Source of the DNA: Takakia lepidozioides
Lineage: Eukaryota; Streptophyta; Takakiopsida; Takakiales; Takakiaceae
DNA: 64,000 nt
Direction: 5' to 3'
Assembly: GCA_030704615.1 (NCBI GenBank)
Contig: CM060733.1
Coordinates: 17,424,001-17,488,000, forward strand
Part shown: positions 11,036 to 23,045 of the stretch, one piece after another
Layout of the letters: every line of letters starts with the position of its first letter
Numbering within the stretch: position 1 is the stretch's first letter
Position numbers and translations under genes: made by a program
Notes under the pieces: model-generated
The model's input: only the letters and a program-made list of their open reading frames with translations
Database searches by the model: none
What the model was told of the DNA's origin: nothing

Positions 11036-11535
11036 NNNNNNNNNNNNNNNNNNNNNNNNNNNNNNNNNNNNNNNNNNNNNNNNNNNNNNNNNNNNNNNNN
11101 NNNNNNNNNNNNNNNNNNNNNNNNNNNNNNNNNNNNNNNNNNNNNNNNNNNNNNNNNNNNNNNNNNNNNNNNNNNNNNNNNNNNNNNNNNNNNNNNNNNN
11201 NNNNNNNNNNNNNNNNNNNNNNNNNNNNNNNNNNNNNNNNNNNNNNNNNNNNNNNNNNNNNNNNNNNNNNNNNNNNNNNNNNNNNNNNNNNNNNNNNNNN
11301 NNNNNNNNNNNNNNNNNNNNNNNNNNNNNNNNNNNNNNNNNNNNNNNNNNNNNNNNNNNNNNNNNNNNNNNNNNNNNNNNNNNNNNNNNNNNNNNNNNNN
11401 NNNNNNNNNNNNNNNNNNNNNNNNNNNNNNNNNNNNNNNNNNNNNNNNNNNNNNNNNNNNNNNNNNNNNNNNNNNNNNNNNNNNNNNNNNNNNNNNNNNN
11501 NNNNNNNNNNNNNNNNNNNNNNNNNNNNNNNNNNN
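11036..11535. other. Assembly gap of 500 N
   Basis: Exactly 500 unknown bases, a conventional scaffold gap. Reading frames running through it are meaningless. The true distance and order of the flanking contigs are unknown. Confidence 1.
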
Positions 11536-11599
11536 TGCATTGCAGGTGGTATTCGAATGGTGATGGTGTACAACCTCATTGCGCCCAGCTAGCCCGCCC

Positions 11600-14500
11600 T
11601 TGGCCATCTATACACACGCCGAATCCTGGCGTGGGCCGTCCCTGTCGAGCTCTGGATTGTACAGTTCATCCGAAGTGCATTCCCTCCTTGTCTCGTTCCA
11701 CTTTTGAGTAGGTCGCCGCCTCTTCGGTGTTCCCCCAACGGTGTGTAGGATGCTTAGAGCTGTCCGTGTCCCATTGTTCGTCTTCTTGCTCTCAACAGTG
11801 GTCGTGTGGATGCGTGAAGCGGAATGGTTGTCTGGCGCACGTACAAGGTGCGCTGCAACACCATCCGAATCCTGCGGCGGTAGGGGCGTCGGCCTCACCT
11901 GATCTCAGATCGCATCCTGGTTCCACGGCACACCGTGGCGCCTCTGCACTTGTCTGTATGCCGTACTTGGGCTTTCCATACACGCAAGTCATAATGTCGT
12001 GCCTGCCGAACCAGAACTGGGTGTTGTTGCCTCCGCAAACTTTTGCATGGACCAAATCCTTCTGTAAGTGGAGCATGGACAGCCCCATCTGGATTCCTCC
12101 TTGCGCCTCTACTAAACAACGTTGCCGTGTATCCACACGAATTGCGGAACACCTTCCTCGAAACGACGGCTTTGTGCGAGCAATCTCCACTGTGAGGCAG
12201 ACACAGTCGTCTCCACAATGGCTTGGCCATACTGCATAACAGCGGGCGGAATGTGGGGCAAGGGAGCGGTGGGAATTTGTTGCACGAAAATCCCCGGTTG
12301 AAGGCGACGGCGATCTGGAATTTCTTGGGCTTCCACTGCTGGAAGACACTTGTGCGGCAACATGACGGACCTCGAGGTGCTTCCGAATTTCCTGTTCGGA
12401 TCTCCAGGAATCCTCTTCGCACCCCGGGGTTCCTCTTTCAATCCTCCGCCTGACGGGCGAGTCCGGACGTCCCCCTCTAGGTGTTCACCTCTGCGGTGCA
12501 GAGGCGTCCCTTTGATCTTCTCTCGCAATGCTGTCGCCCATATTCACTGGATTCTTGGACCTCGAAGCTGTTCGTACCAACAATTCCTCCCTGTCCGGCC
12601 AAAGCCCCATTGTTTGCCGCTCAGGAACTTGTAGTACGTGCTTGCTGCATGATTGCTCTGTCGATGTCCTCCGTTGTGGCCGTCACTACGTCCACCAGAT
12701 GTGCGGCAGAAGACGCTCGCCAGGAGGGGGAGTGGTGAGGAGTCTGACCGATCTTCCATATTCGTGTTCGGCATGTCCTTGTCGGAATCCCAAGCACCGC
12801 TCCTAGAAGGACACACAACGGTGAGGGACCAATCGAAATGTCCTTAACAGAAAGACAATGAACGAAAATGACAGCAGCCTACCTCCCCGCATTTACTGTC
12901 CGAAACTGTCGATACCGAAAATGCCACCACCCCCAACCAGCTATGCAATGCTCCCAGATTGTTGTCTCCACTGCACCTGACGTGTTCCACCAAGCCTCGA
13001 TGATAGCAAACTTAACCTCCGCGTCATCAAATGTGTGTGCATCCTTCCACGCCGTACAAAGGACAACGTGTTCAGCCTGGAATGAGCTAGCAACAAAATT
13101 TTGGTAGTGTAGTGGGATAGACTCTGCATCCAATGGAATCCACAGGATCTCTCTTTCCCCTCCATTGGAACATTGGGTCCTCACCGTACACACGCCCGCA
13201 CCGCTGTCCCAGTTGCCTGAGCGTTGTCTGCCATGAATCCCCTGAAATTGGGCTCTGGCAATCCCGCCCTTGCCATCTGCTCGTTTTGCCCTCCCACAGA
13301 TGCATCTCGGACTGTGTGTCCCTCCCCTTTCATCTCGCAGATTGCAATCGTCATGAGCCTCTTGGAGTGATAGTCATAAACATGCGCACCATAGTCACCC
13401 ACTGATGGTTTGTAATTCGCTGATGTGATCAAACATCACCCAAGCATTCGACAAGTTTCCAGTTGTCATGCGAGTGACCAAGTCGACTCCACTCCCAGGC
13501 CCACGTCGACATTTTGAAAATGTAACAACGATCGGATTCGCTGCCTTGCCCTGGAAACCTGCTACCTTGGATGTAATCATATCCAGTCATTCGTTTCACC
13601 TCCAGGATTGAGTACATGTCCGACCCCTGCCGAACTCCTGCCTTGCCAGATACGATGTGATTCTCGCACATTCGGACACAACGTGCGAGACGGACTCCAA
13701 GAGGTCCGCACTCTCGTTCGGGGTCAAGGGCTCCTCGGTCGAACCATCTTCTTAGACATGATTTTTGCCAGAGCAATCTTGTGGGCTGGCCTTCAGCTGA
13801 ATCTGCTTTGGTCTGGCTCCGTGGGCTCAATTTCACACTCCTCTTTATGATGTCGTTGTGCTTCCTGCACAGCCTCACGCATGTTGCCTCTCGCCAAGGG
13901 GTGGCAGTGGACCCCAACGTGTATGCAAGCTCTAGTCAAGTCCCGGGAGCAAATGGATTACGTCATATTTGCTTGGCTCTTCACATGGACATGCACGTCG
14001 GTGGTTCTTTGCAATGTGCACACTGAAAGAACCCGCAGGAGCTTGGCTGGAGAACAATGAATGGATGATGCGTTGTGCCAGTCCAATCCGGTCTCGTTTC
14101 TCTCCGCCCTCCTTTGGAGAGAAAGTGGAAGCAGGTGGATTGATGCACCTCAGCTTCCCCGCACAGAGGACATATCGTACACACACACCATCAGCAATTT
14201 TCGTGCTACTGGTCTCGTCACACACCAGGGGTGTCCCGTCATGCTTTTCGATCCCTGTCCTTAACATCCCGGAGGCTTTCTTTGACGAAAAACAGGTGGA
14301 AACTCGAAGATGACATGCCATCGACTTCGGGAGTCAGAAACGTTACCTTCTGCCTGGGAATTTGGCATAGTCGAGAGCAGCCAGCTCGGAGCGAGAACCA
14401 TCGGGTGATGTTTGTCGTAGGCTGCACAATGGACCGGGTTTGGAGTTATGCTCGAGGGCACATGCGTAGCACCTACAGAGACGTCCCTCCCGATTTGAAC

Positions 14501-14990
14501 ACCGTGTGGAGGACATGGTACCTCAATGCAATCATCTTTCCTCGTCGGAAATGTCGAATACGTCCACACGAGAAGCTATGGAGGGTCTTGACGGTCCAGG
14601 TCGGGAATGATTATCGTTGCATACCTCCTGTTTGCAGTGCCGCCTCTCGGTTTTCCGGACTCCTTTGTGGATGGTGTGGGCAGCGACTGATTTCGGAAGG
14701 GAATGGGCATTCCCACAGCACGGTACAGGATGGTGTCTGACGGGGGAACGTGCCATTCGATTCTGCAACCTCCGTCGTTTACCTACACGACAATGGTCTC
14801 GTCAACCTGTCCAGGAACATCCTTCCTTTCTTCTTCCAAATAAACTGTGCCCGTTTGAGCTTGAATTTGGAACAAAGGTAAGTTTCAGTCACTCTGCAAA
14901 GTCCCCCTCGTTTGGGATCCAGGGCTCTCCCCTAGTTGCGGAGGACAGCAAACTATAGCGTAGGAATTCGAGCCATCGAACACCGCACGG
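11600..14990 (-). pseudogene. MULE-like transposase gene of element 1, copy B
   Basis: Minus-strand frames, broken by several indels. N-terminal part (14950-14560): a segment also open in copy C at 63740-63960, ending in VDVFDISDEE. Central part (13920-12880): GYDYIQGSRFPGQG, MFDH, LMTIAICEMK, GFMADNAQA and WWNTSGA, matching in order the gene at 47466-48298 (GYDYIHGSRFPGQG, MFDH, MLMTIYHLQD, GFMADGAGA, FHWAQSL, WWSSSGA). C-terminal part (12820-11600) shares DIDRAIMQQA with DLTRAVIQNA of the second copy. The Asp in MFDH and in FMAD plus the C.FHW motif resemble the RNase-H core of Mutator-like transposases; this family assignment is from motif memory. It would cut and move the element. Confidence 0.55.
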
Positions 14991-15403
14991 AGTTGGTCAA
15001 GTGCGAGGTTCAGTATAGCGGAGACCCGGCTCACAGGCACCATCTAAGTGGATCTGCGGAGTCCATCGACAATTGGAAGTCGCACATTGAAGTGGAAAGT
15101 ATTGTTTTCAAGCTACCATGCATGAAAGGGGGAGGTTTGATTCCATAGCCAGTGAGTAGGACAATGATGGCCGATTCGGCGACGAAATAACATCTCTGAC
15201 AGTTTCTCCTGAGGGTGGATCCAGCAGTATTCTCGTTGCAGACAGGAACGTTCGCACTGACAAGTGCCAGGACTCTGTTAAAAACGGTCAGACAACCAAG
15301 TTGTGCTCATCAAGACTGGCCGCAATTGTGTTGTTTGCGGAACAATGCAAACCCATTGAGGTTCCAGATTTCCGTCACGAGTGATTCTGTTCGATTGCTG
15401 GTG
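14991..15403. other. Intergenic stretch between transposase and left palindrome array (copy B)
   Basis: About 400 bp between divergently transcribed genes, matching 63125-63560 in copy C. It probably holds the transposase promoter. I see no clear TATA box or coding sequence; the equivalent sequence is well conserved between the two copies. Confidence 0.4.
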
Positions 15404-17118
15404 GACGAAATACGGCGCCGCATTTCCGTATTGCATCTTGGTCATGCAAACTAGCGACGGAAATGCGGGCACCGAGTTTCCGGCCGGGGGAAACCTTTAT
15501 ACTCTCCAGAACGGAATGCGGTAACGCATTTCCATCCAGCAAGCACGGTATGTGAAGGTGGAACGGAAATGCGGTACCGCATTTCCGTTCTGATTGAGAT
15601 TTTTGAACAACGGGAACAGAATGCGGCACCGCATTTCCGTCCGAGTCGCACTTTTCGACATTCCAGAACAGGGAAAGGATGCGGCGCCGCATTTCCATTT
15701 TGTATCTGTGCATGGAGCTGAGGATAGAAATGCTGCAAACAAGAAGCACATTTCGTCCTTAAAGACATTCATACTCTCGAGACGGAATGCGGAACCGCAT
15801 TTTCATTCAACAAGCACGGTATGTGAAGGTGAACGATGCGGTACCCGCATTTCCCGTCTATTGAGAATTGATGAACAACGGGAACAGAAATGCGGCACCG
15901 CATTCCTTCAAAGAAGTCGCACTTTTGACATTCCATAAAGGAAAATGCGCGCCGCATTCCCATTTTGTATCTGATGCTGGAGCCGAGTAAGATTCCGACA
16001 GCTTCAATTACAGCGCAATTTTCCGACCGGTGGAGCCACGCACTATCCAGAACGGAAATGCGGCACCGCATTTCCGTTCTGACTGAAATCGTGAACTATC
16101 TGAACTGAAATGCGGCACCGTATTTCCATCCGAGTCGCACCTACCATCATTCCAGAACGGAAATGCGGCACCGCATTTCCGTTCTGACTGAAACGGTGAA
16201 CCATCGGAACTGAACAGCGGCACCGTATTTCCATCCGAGTCGCACCTCCCATCATTCCAGAACGGAAATGCGGGCACCGCATTTCCGTTCTGTGCTGAAA
16301 TCGTGAACCATCGGAACTGAAATGCGGCAGCGCATTTCCATCCGAGTCGCACCTCCCAACATTCCAGAACGGAATGTATTGAATTTAAAAGGGAAATGCG
16401 GCACCGCATTTCCGTTCTGATGAATATCCTGAAACATCGGAATTGAAATGCGGTACCGCATTTCCGTCGGAGTCCACCTCCGACATTCTCAAAACGGAAA
16501 TGCGGACACACCGCATTTCCGTTTTGTATGTGAGGCATGGAGCTTTGGAACGAAAATGCGGGAAGGCATTTCCGCCACAGCGTCAGACGTTCATACTCTA
16601 CAGAACGAAATGCGGTACCGATTTCCATTCTGACTGAAAATCGTGCGCAAACGGGACAGAAATGCGGCACCGCATTTCTGTTCGAGTCGCACCTCCGACA
16701 TTCTCCGACGGAAATGCGGCGCCGCATTTCCGTTTTGTATATTCGGCCTGGAGCTTTGCTACGGAAATGTGTTTCCGGCATTTCCATCCATGTGAGACCT
16801 TCAACCTTTCCAGACGGAAATGCGACACCGCATTTCTGTCCAGGTGAGACCTCTATACTTTCCCGAACGGATGTGGCACGGCATTTCCATTCCATTCAAC
16901 TAACGTATGTGAAGTGGGAACGGAAATGCGGCGCCGCATTTCCCTCTTGAATCTCATACATGGAGCTGTGGGACGGAAATGCGGCACGTACCGTATTTCC
17001 GTTCAACAACTAAGGTATGTGAAGGTGGAACGGAAATGGCGGTGCCGCATTTCTTCCAACAAGTACGGATGTGTAGCAGAGTGATCGTACTTAACGGAAA
17101 TGCGGCGCCGCATTCGCA
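15404..17118. repeat. Left palindrome array, copy B
   Basis: About 31 palindromes of the form GAAATGCGG-YR-CCGCATTTC, often extended to AACGGAAATG on both sides, in a 1.7-kb block. It is the inverted match to 61428-63125, where the spacing is exactly 53 bp. In copy B spacing wobbles by one or two bases, as expected from indel errors. No gene lies inside. Confidence 0.92.
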
Positions 17119-17475
17119 TTCTCTCGCTCCCAACCATCAGACGCTTGGGACGGAAATTCCTTGAAATGTGAACACGTTGGAGCAACGGAATTGCTGCACA
17201 TGTCGTCACTCTATCTGACTGAAGGGCATAAAGGCGGCGTCGGCCTGACCTGTTGGATAATGATGTTTTGAGTTTCGGACGGCGGGCGTACCCTCAACGA
17301 TTCGAATTTCGTAATGACGCAAACTCCACGAGGAGACACTTTCGTCCAACCTTTCGAACCCAAGTGGTGCATCACCGCCGTTTTCATCTACTTTTGTCGT
17401 GTCTCCTCGTCACCCCTCTCGTGCCCTTTCCATCTGCACTCTTTGCCCCTTTTCCCTCCCTCTCTCTGTTCTCTT

Positions 17476-19554
17476 ATGCTCGAACCTTGAGAGGGGGGGA
17501 GTTCGTGCACCAGACAGGAGACCTCGTCGCAAAGCTCCGGAAATAATACTTCGGACGTAGGCCCATGCCGAAGGGGAGGAAGCAGATGCCGTCTACAGGA
17601 GGAGATTGCCATCTCCGAGCAGCAGGCCACTCAGGCAACCCAGCCACCAGTGAGACTCCATGCGATCGGGCTGCGCGCAGCTGATCGAGCACCGAACCCC
17701 CCATTTTGCTTCTGTAATTCTTAGACTGAATGCTAGGAGACTTGATGCAGAACATGTTTGCATGCCTAACAGGAAAGGTGGACGTGCTGGAGGGATCGCA
17801 GGAATCCGAAGAGCCGCAGGAAGAGTCCGAGGAGCTAGCTGCAGCACGTACACCCACCCGATCCCCGAGCGCGGGTACTCCTCCTGCCGGGCCTAGCCCT
17901 GCGATTCAAAGACGCTTCTTCGAAGGGCAAGTTCAACAAAGTCTCAGAGATCGACTCGCGTTCTTCGATCATGGAGAATCGCCAGCAGGGGTCGGGCCCT
18001 TCTCCAGCAAAGTCGAGAAGAAGCAGCCCGTCCCTCGACTGGCTTCTGAACCGGCTCAGGCCGATTCACCCCCCCCAACGCGAATGAAGCAGCAGGGTAG
18101 AAGACAGATTCTATTGCAGCAGACACCTTCACCTGCAAGGATGAGGAAGCAGAAGGCAATCAGGGCGACGGGCGAACAATCTCCCGCAAAACCGCTTCCA
18201 CGAGCTGAAGCTCAGTTCCTGGAGGATTTCCCGCCTGCAGATGTTTGGCCGACTCTGCTGCAGCGAAGGCAATGGGATCGACCGTTGATCTCGATTTGGT
18301 ACCGGAGGAGGGTGCTGCTACCGCTGAACGTTCGCAGGCAGACCTCACCACCGATGAGCTAGCAGGCCCGGAGGAGGCCTCTGCAGTGGCTATTGCCCGC
18401 ACACAGGCCCCAGAGTGCAGCTCCAGTTGAGGATGCTCCACCTGCTCAGCCACTACCGGCACCTACAGACATGTCTCCGGGATTTTTTCAAAAGTTGCAA
18501 GCGGATAAAATGTTGGAGGAGACACACAGTAGCATTGGCAGAGTTCTGGGCATCAGGGTATTCCAGCGACTCTTCGAATCCCACTCTGTCGCATGGTCTC
18601 CCTTCCCATCGTCAGGCAGGCCCTTCCCGGAGATGTGGATAAGCTCAAGTTCGCATTTCGAGAAGGGTACCGTCTGGGATCGGCAGCGTTTTACGTTTCC
18701 ATAGAGAATGAGGACGGCGAACCCGTGGACCCCTGCCGATGAATTGTCAACGTGGGATACCCACTGGCACACTCGCAACCACGAATTCGAGGCGACGCTG
18801 AAGGGTGATCCCGACTTCGGCCATATGTCGGGAAAATGTTCCTTGTGTGGGACGGGAATCACCGACTTCTCGTCGCCTGGTGGGAGTACATCAAGCAGAA
18901 CCATGCCAAGCACATTGGCTGGCATTACATGGTGGAGTGTGTCATCCTGAAGGTGAAGGCGGCAGACTCCTCCCTCCTCAAGAATGCCATGGCGGACCAT
19001 CAACTCGTAAGATACTCATACCCTCCCTAGCACATTCGAAATGCGGTGCCGCATTTCGGTTTCCATTCTGGTTTGATTCCGTGCTTCCGTGTACTGAACT
19101 GGAGAGTGTGCCTTGCAGGGTCACTGAGAATGCGTACGTGCATACCCACATGGCACATATGCTATACAGGGTGAGGAAAACTGTCTTACTGATCCGCAGA
19201 TGTTTTGCGGAAATGCGGGAGCCGGGCTCATTCAGAAAGCCGTTGCAAAAACAGACCGGACATGGTATCGTCTCACTATGGATGGAATGGTGGAGGTGAT
19301 ATACGAAGTAAGTCGTGCTCCAATTTCCCTCTGCTCATCCTTCCCCAATTTCCAGTAATGTTTCCACATGAATCGAATGTAACGCTTCTGCATGTTTTTG
19401 TTGGCAGTCAAACATCAAGCTGGATTTGGCCCATGCCAAACGCTTCTTCATGGAAAGTGAGGGGCAGGTCAAAACGTTGCAGTCATTGACTGAGCACTTG
19501 AAGGAAGCCGGTGTCAAGTCCAGAACCAAATACAAGTCACAAGTCCCTTCCTAG
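17476..19554 (+). CDS. ParB-like gene, deletion form, copy B
   Basis: Exons 17476-17649, 17751-19006, 19119-19307 and 19408-19554, each with GT/AG borders shared with copy C. Exon 1 encodes a basic stretch (RRPRRKLRK in C). Exon 2 has a long low-complexity region rich in Pro, Ser, Glu and Lys, then the globular ParB-like part with DGNHR. The frame ends at TAG 19552-19554 just past the deletion junction, predicting about 585 residues. Frameshifts near 17489, 18255, 18480 and 18835 are absent from copy C, while the G at about 18176 is missing in C. Consensus of both copies is open. Likely role: binding element DNA in the nucleus; could be a competitor of the full-length form (inference). Confidence 0.6.
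19038..19057. repeat. Palindrome in intron 2 of the ParB-like gene (copy B)
   Basis: Perfect 20-bp palindrome in the intron 19007-19118, conserved in copies A and C. Confidence 0.9.
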
Positions 19555-19906
19555 TTATGCAGCTAAACTCGCAAATACAACTATTAGAAGAAGTGAGAAT
19601 CCCAGTAAAGTAGAGCAGATTTTGGAGAGGGCTAGGGAGGACAGAAGGATAAGGAAAGAGTTGGCAGCAGCTCAGACAGGTAGACGGGTACGAAAGTACA
19701 TATGTGATTCAGCGGATGAGAGCGACGCAGACAGGGAGGAGGACGACCCAACGGAGGTGAGATGGACAGTTCCGCAAGGGGAAGATGGGATTTTCGAAAG
19801 CCTGGCCAACGAGCAGTCCGCTGGAGATGAGAGAGGCACTGAGGGGGTGGAGGAGGAGCAGGACAGTCTAGAACAGGATGAGGATTCCGATGATTTTCAA
19901 GATTAA
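19555..19906 (+). pseudogene. Stranded tail exon of the ParB/MTase gene, copy B
   Basis: Open from before 19511 to TAA at 19904-19906, same as exon 10 of copy C but out of frame with exon 4 after the deletion. It encodes a basic helix-like stretch and a long acidic tail. Its sequence is almost unchanged from copy C, so the deletion is probably recent, or A/B and C are still exchanging sequence. Confidence 0.6.
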
Positions 19907-20092
19907 TAGAATTTTAATGAAGTCTCTGTAAATGTAAATTCTCTTCCAGAGTATATAAAGAAAATTCTGCCCGACATTCGTGACCCCTCTCCAGTGTGCA
20001 TTCCAGCCACACAATCGCCCAAACCAGGACGCTCCCAAAATCAGAAATGGGTCAGGGCATTTCCAAAATTTTGGCAACTCTAAGAACCTCTT

Positions 20093-20885
20093 TTGGAAAT
20101 GCGGCACCGCATTTCCAAAACAGGGGAGGGACTAATTTTTCCATTTCAATGTTGGCATAGTAAAAAGTAATCTGAATTGGGAATGCGGTGCCGCATTTCC
20201 AAAATTTCCTTTGTCCACACGCCAGTTTTGGCCTCTCCCGCTCATTGCATGGATGCCACCACGCTTACAGAGGTCGAACAAGGAGGTCGAACAAGGAGGC
20301 CGACATGGCGGGATTGGAAATGCGGTGCCGCATTTCCATATTGGGGATGGTGGTTGTTCGAACTGCAGACCCATCAGCAAAACTGGCACCGCATTCCATT
20401 GTAAAAAAAAGTCGATGACGGACATGGAAATGCGGCGCCGCATTTTCCAGAACGGACATCGCAATTTGTCAATTTGCAGACCCTCTCTCGGAAATGCGGT
20501 AACGCATTCCATCGCGCTGGTCGGAAATAGGTGCACTTTTCGAAGTGTTGGACGGAAATGCGGCACCGCATTCCCTTTGTCCAAAAAGAAGTTTCCATTG
20601 CCAAGCTGGAAATGCGTCGCCGCATTTGCAATGCACAACCTCGTTTTTTCTGATCAATTTATAGACCCGTGTTGGTATTTCGTGTACCTGGACGGAAATG
20701 ATGCACCGCATTTTCTTGTCCCACATGGAAATGCGGCCGCATTTCGATGTCCGACATGGAAATGCGGTGCCGCATTTCGATGTCTGACATGGAAATGCTG
20801 TGCCGCATTTCGATGCGGACATGGAAATGCGGCACCGCATTTCGATCCCGACATGGAAATGCGGCGCCGCATTTCGATGCCGACA
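20093..20885. repeat. Right palindrome cluster, copy B
   Basis: Fourteen palindromes or close variants. The last five have centres at about 20737, 20768, 20800, 20833 and 20865, i.e. 31-33 bp apart. One variant (about 20728) has lost the central YR. Confidence 0.9.
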
Positions 20886-20913
20886 TGGCGTTACTCTGGT
20901 ATATTCTTGACAC

Positions 20914-22063
20914 ATGACTCACATACCGGTTACTCTGCTTTATTCACCAGACAGACAAATTGTAGAAATGAGACATCAAATTGTAAACAGTGGGCCAAAT
21001 CCGAGAGTTATTCAACACAATGAAACACAGTCATACAGAAGTGAGGTACATTCCAGGGCACACTCCAGGGCACATTTAAATTTCCCCCCTACAGGATCCT
21101 GGACCGATGAAGATTGGCTGCTGCATGAATGTAGCCGTTTCAGTTTCCTACCCTGCCATGCAAACTATGGGCAGTCACTGCCAGGTGGGCCGATAGCCAC
21201 TGGACACGACGAAGTCCATCCCCTCTTCGATGTAAATGCGGCGCCGAATTTCCATCCGGGGGATGGACTTCGGTGGCAGATCTCAAACTATAACTTGTTG
21301 ATGAGAAAGATGTATGGCTTCATCCACCGCTGGCGTGATGAACACGTTCCACCTCCGTCGGTGGGTACGTGTGACCCAGATGCTCCATTTTGGAGGCGGA
21401 CTGCTCTTCCGCTTCGTATCTTTTCCAAAATCTAAGGGCTTCGTAGCTGTCCGCAAGGTCATCGGCATCCAAGTCGTCCTCAGGTCCTCCTTTGCAAGGA
21501 TGCCGTGCTTCCGGAACCGGGACGACTGCCCCTTTGGAGGCATCGATTATGCAATGTATTCGGCCACATCGGGAGACATTGTTATCTTGTACACAGATTA
21601 CACAGAAGATACTGGTTCGATTGTGGAAACATTGGTGGCTTTTGAGTATATCGTAGGCCACTACGCCTTCGAGCGGGGTGACGATCTTGGTTTGAGGAGT
21701 CCGTGGCTCCTGCGCATCCTCGATTCCGATTTTCCCAGCTACGACGGTCACCCATGCAGAAGAAGGCGCACTGCTATGCTGTTGCGGTGGAACTGCTGCC
21801 ACTGGACGTGGGTGGACTCCATCGGAGAGACCTATTCTCCTCGAGGAGTGCGCTCCTCTTCTCCATTGTATGGGGACATTCGCATTGGTGTGGACGACGA
21901 AAACGTGAAGATTTCCATATTCGATGGTGGTATGATTGAAGGGCAGGACATTGTGGTGAACATCACTAGGGGCGGTACAACGGCTGCAATCGACTTTACA
22001 TGGAGGAGCCCCAGGACTCATGAGCTAGTTCTGAGAGCAGTCGAAGTCCCATTGACAACGTGA
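20914..22063 (+). CDS. Gene 3 of element 1, copy B, unknown function
   Basis: Two open segments: 20914-21435 (contains SWTDEDWLLHECSRF and FIHRWRDEHVPPPS) and 21314-22063 (contains CPFGGIDYAMYSATSGDIV, YTDYTEDTGSIVETLVAFEY and NCCHWTWVDSIGE). They are probably exons separated by a short intron; ccctacag before 21094 and gtcctcag before 21487 are candidate acceptors. The second segment is rich in Trp, Cys and Tyr and looks globular. It ends at TGA just before AATAAA at 22147. Copy C has the same frames (54866-53770, minus strand). I do not recognise the family. An antisense open frame of similar length exists (21320-22021) but has no such signals. Confidence 0.55.
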
Positions 22064-22146
22064 CTTGTATTCAGTAGGCACAGGGCTCAAGATTTGAGGG
22101 CACAATCAGCACAGTAGACGTGCTTCAAATGCAATTCATGTGGATC

Positions 22147-22152
22147 AATAAA
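22147..22152 (+). promoter_or_regulatory. AATAAA poly(A) signal of gene 3, copy B
   Basis: AATAAA 84 bp after the stop codon, conserved in all three copies. Confidence 0.6.
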
Positions 22153-22475
22153 AACCTCATTGTGCCCTCTTTTTATTCTATTCTGTGTCCATTGTTCCGA
22201 GAATGCGTCATTGCTCATTTCGTTTGGGATTGGGAGTGTGGGTGAATTTTGCAAATGGCTGGTAGGCTGAAATGGGCCCCCATTGTACAGAGCAGTACCA
22301 CCCTACCATTCGCGAAACATTGCCTTTCAATATATAATTCTAAATAACATTGCCGAACCTCCTTCATCGGGAGGTCCTTCTCCCCCTATGACCGTGGCAC
22401 ACCCTAAACCCTATTCCCGCGGACACTCATTTCCGGAAAAAGTGCTGCTCATGTTTTTTTCCACACTTACGACTC

Positions 22476-22527
22476 TGCTCATGGCTCATGCCGCTCATGG
22501 CTCATGGCTCATGAAATAGCAGCCCCC
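22476..22527. repeat. Element 1 terminus with GCTCATGG repeats, copy B
   Basis: Repeated GCTCATGG units, then AAATAGCAGCCCCC. Downstream sequence (CTGCTCCCACTCTGG) belongs to the pol region of retroelement 2 and is not present next to copy C. Confidence 0.6.
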
Positions 22528-22595
22528 CCTGCTCCCACTCTGGGGTGCAGCAAATATGGTAGCTTCCTGCTCTCTCATCCAGTCCTCCTCTCCAG

Positions 22596-23045
22596 TCATA
22601 CTCTCTGAACCTCGAGTCTTCTTGTAGCGGGTAATCTACTAGATTTCTTTGTGGTAATTTGTATCTCGTGTATCCCATTATGCACGGTTAATAACTGAGA
22701 ATTCCAGTCATGGAATACCCTGGCCTGTTTCAGCCACGGACGTCCCAATAATAAGGAGTAAGCCTCCATGACTTCATCCATTTTTAATACAGTTACTGTG
22801 ATCATAAAGATCATTTTTTGTATCTGTATCTTTAACTCCTCTTATTAATCCCAATGGCTGCACACTTCTTTGATCTGTCCATTGTTTACTGTAAATGGGG
22901 CTGGTTTCATGTTACTTAGACCAAGCTTCTTCCTTAATTGGTCTGTCATGATATTTACTCCAGAACCACCATCTATCAGTACATCAGTTAGTTCTGTGCT
23001 TCCAATTCTCAATTGGATTACTGGCATAGAATCATCGAAGTCCAT
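22596..23045 (-). pseudogene. Retropepsin of retroelement 2, copy B
   Basis: Two overlapping minus-strand frames: 23045-22845 with VLIDGGSGVNIM (active-site Asp in D-G-G) and 22814-22596 with YSLLLGRPWLKQARVFHDW. The order and motifs are those of the retroviral-type protease of plant Ty3/gypsy elements. One frameshift near 22835 separates them. Confidence 0.7.

Larger units (their letters stand above)
11600..22527 (+). mobile_element. Element 1, copy B (internally deleted)
   Basis: Holds, left to right: transposase gene on the minus strand (about 11.6-15.0 kb), left palindrome array (15.4-17.1 kb), ParB-like gene on the plus strand (17.5-19.6 kb) with its stranded tail exon, right palindrome cluster (20.1-20.9 kb), gene 3 (20.9-22.1 kb) and the GCTCATGG terminus at 22527. 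From 14528 to 22527 it is an inverted match to 64000-53307 (copy C), except for a 2.8-kb internal segment found only in C. The left end is not recognisable and may lie in the gap. Confidence 0.75.

Noticed and set aside
10893-11607. Frames of up to 228 codons across the N gap
   Set aside because: Most residues are unknown because of the 500 N.
15404-17118. Many open frames with peptides such as NAAPHF, MRRRIS and KCGAAF
   Set aside because: They are the palindrome read in all six frames; the spacing of 53 bp (not a multiple of three) shifts frame at each unit, and they match nothing else.
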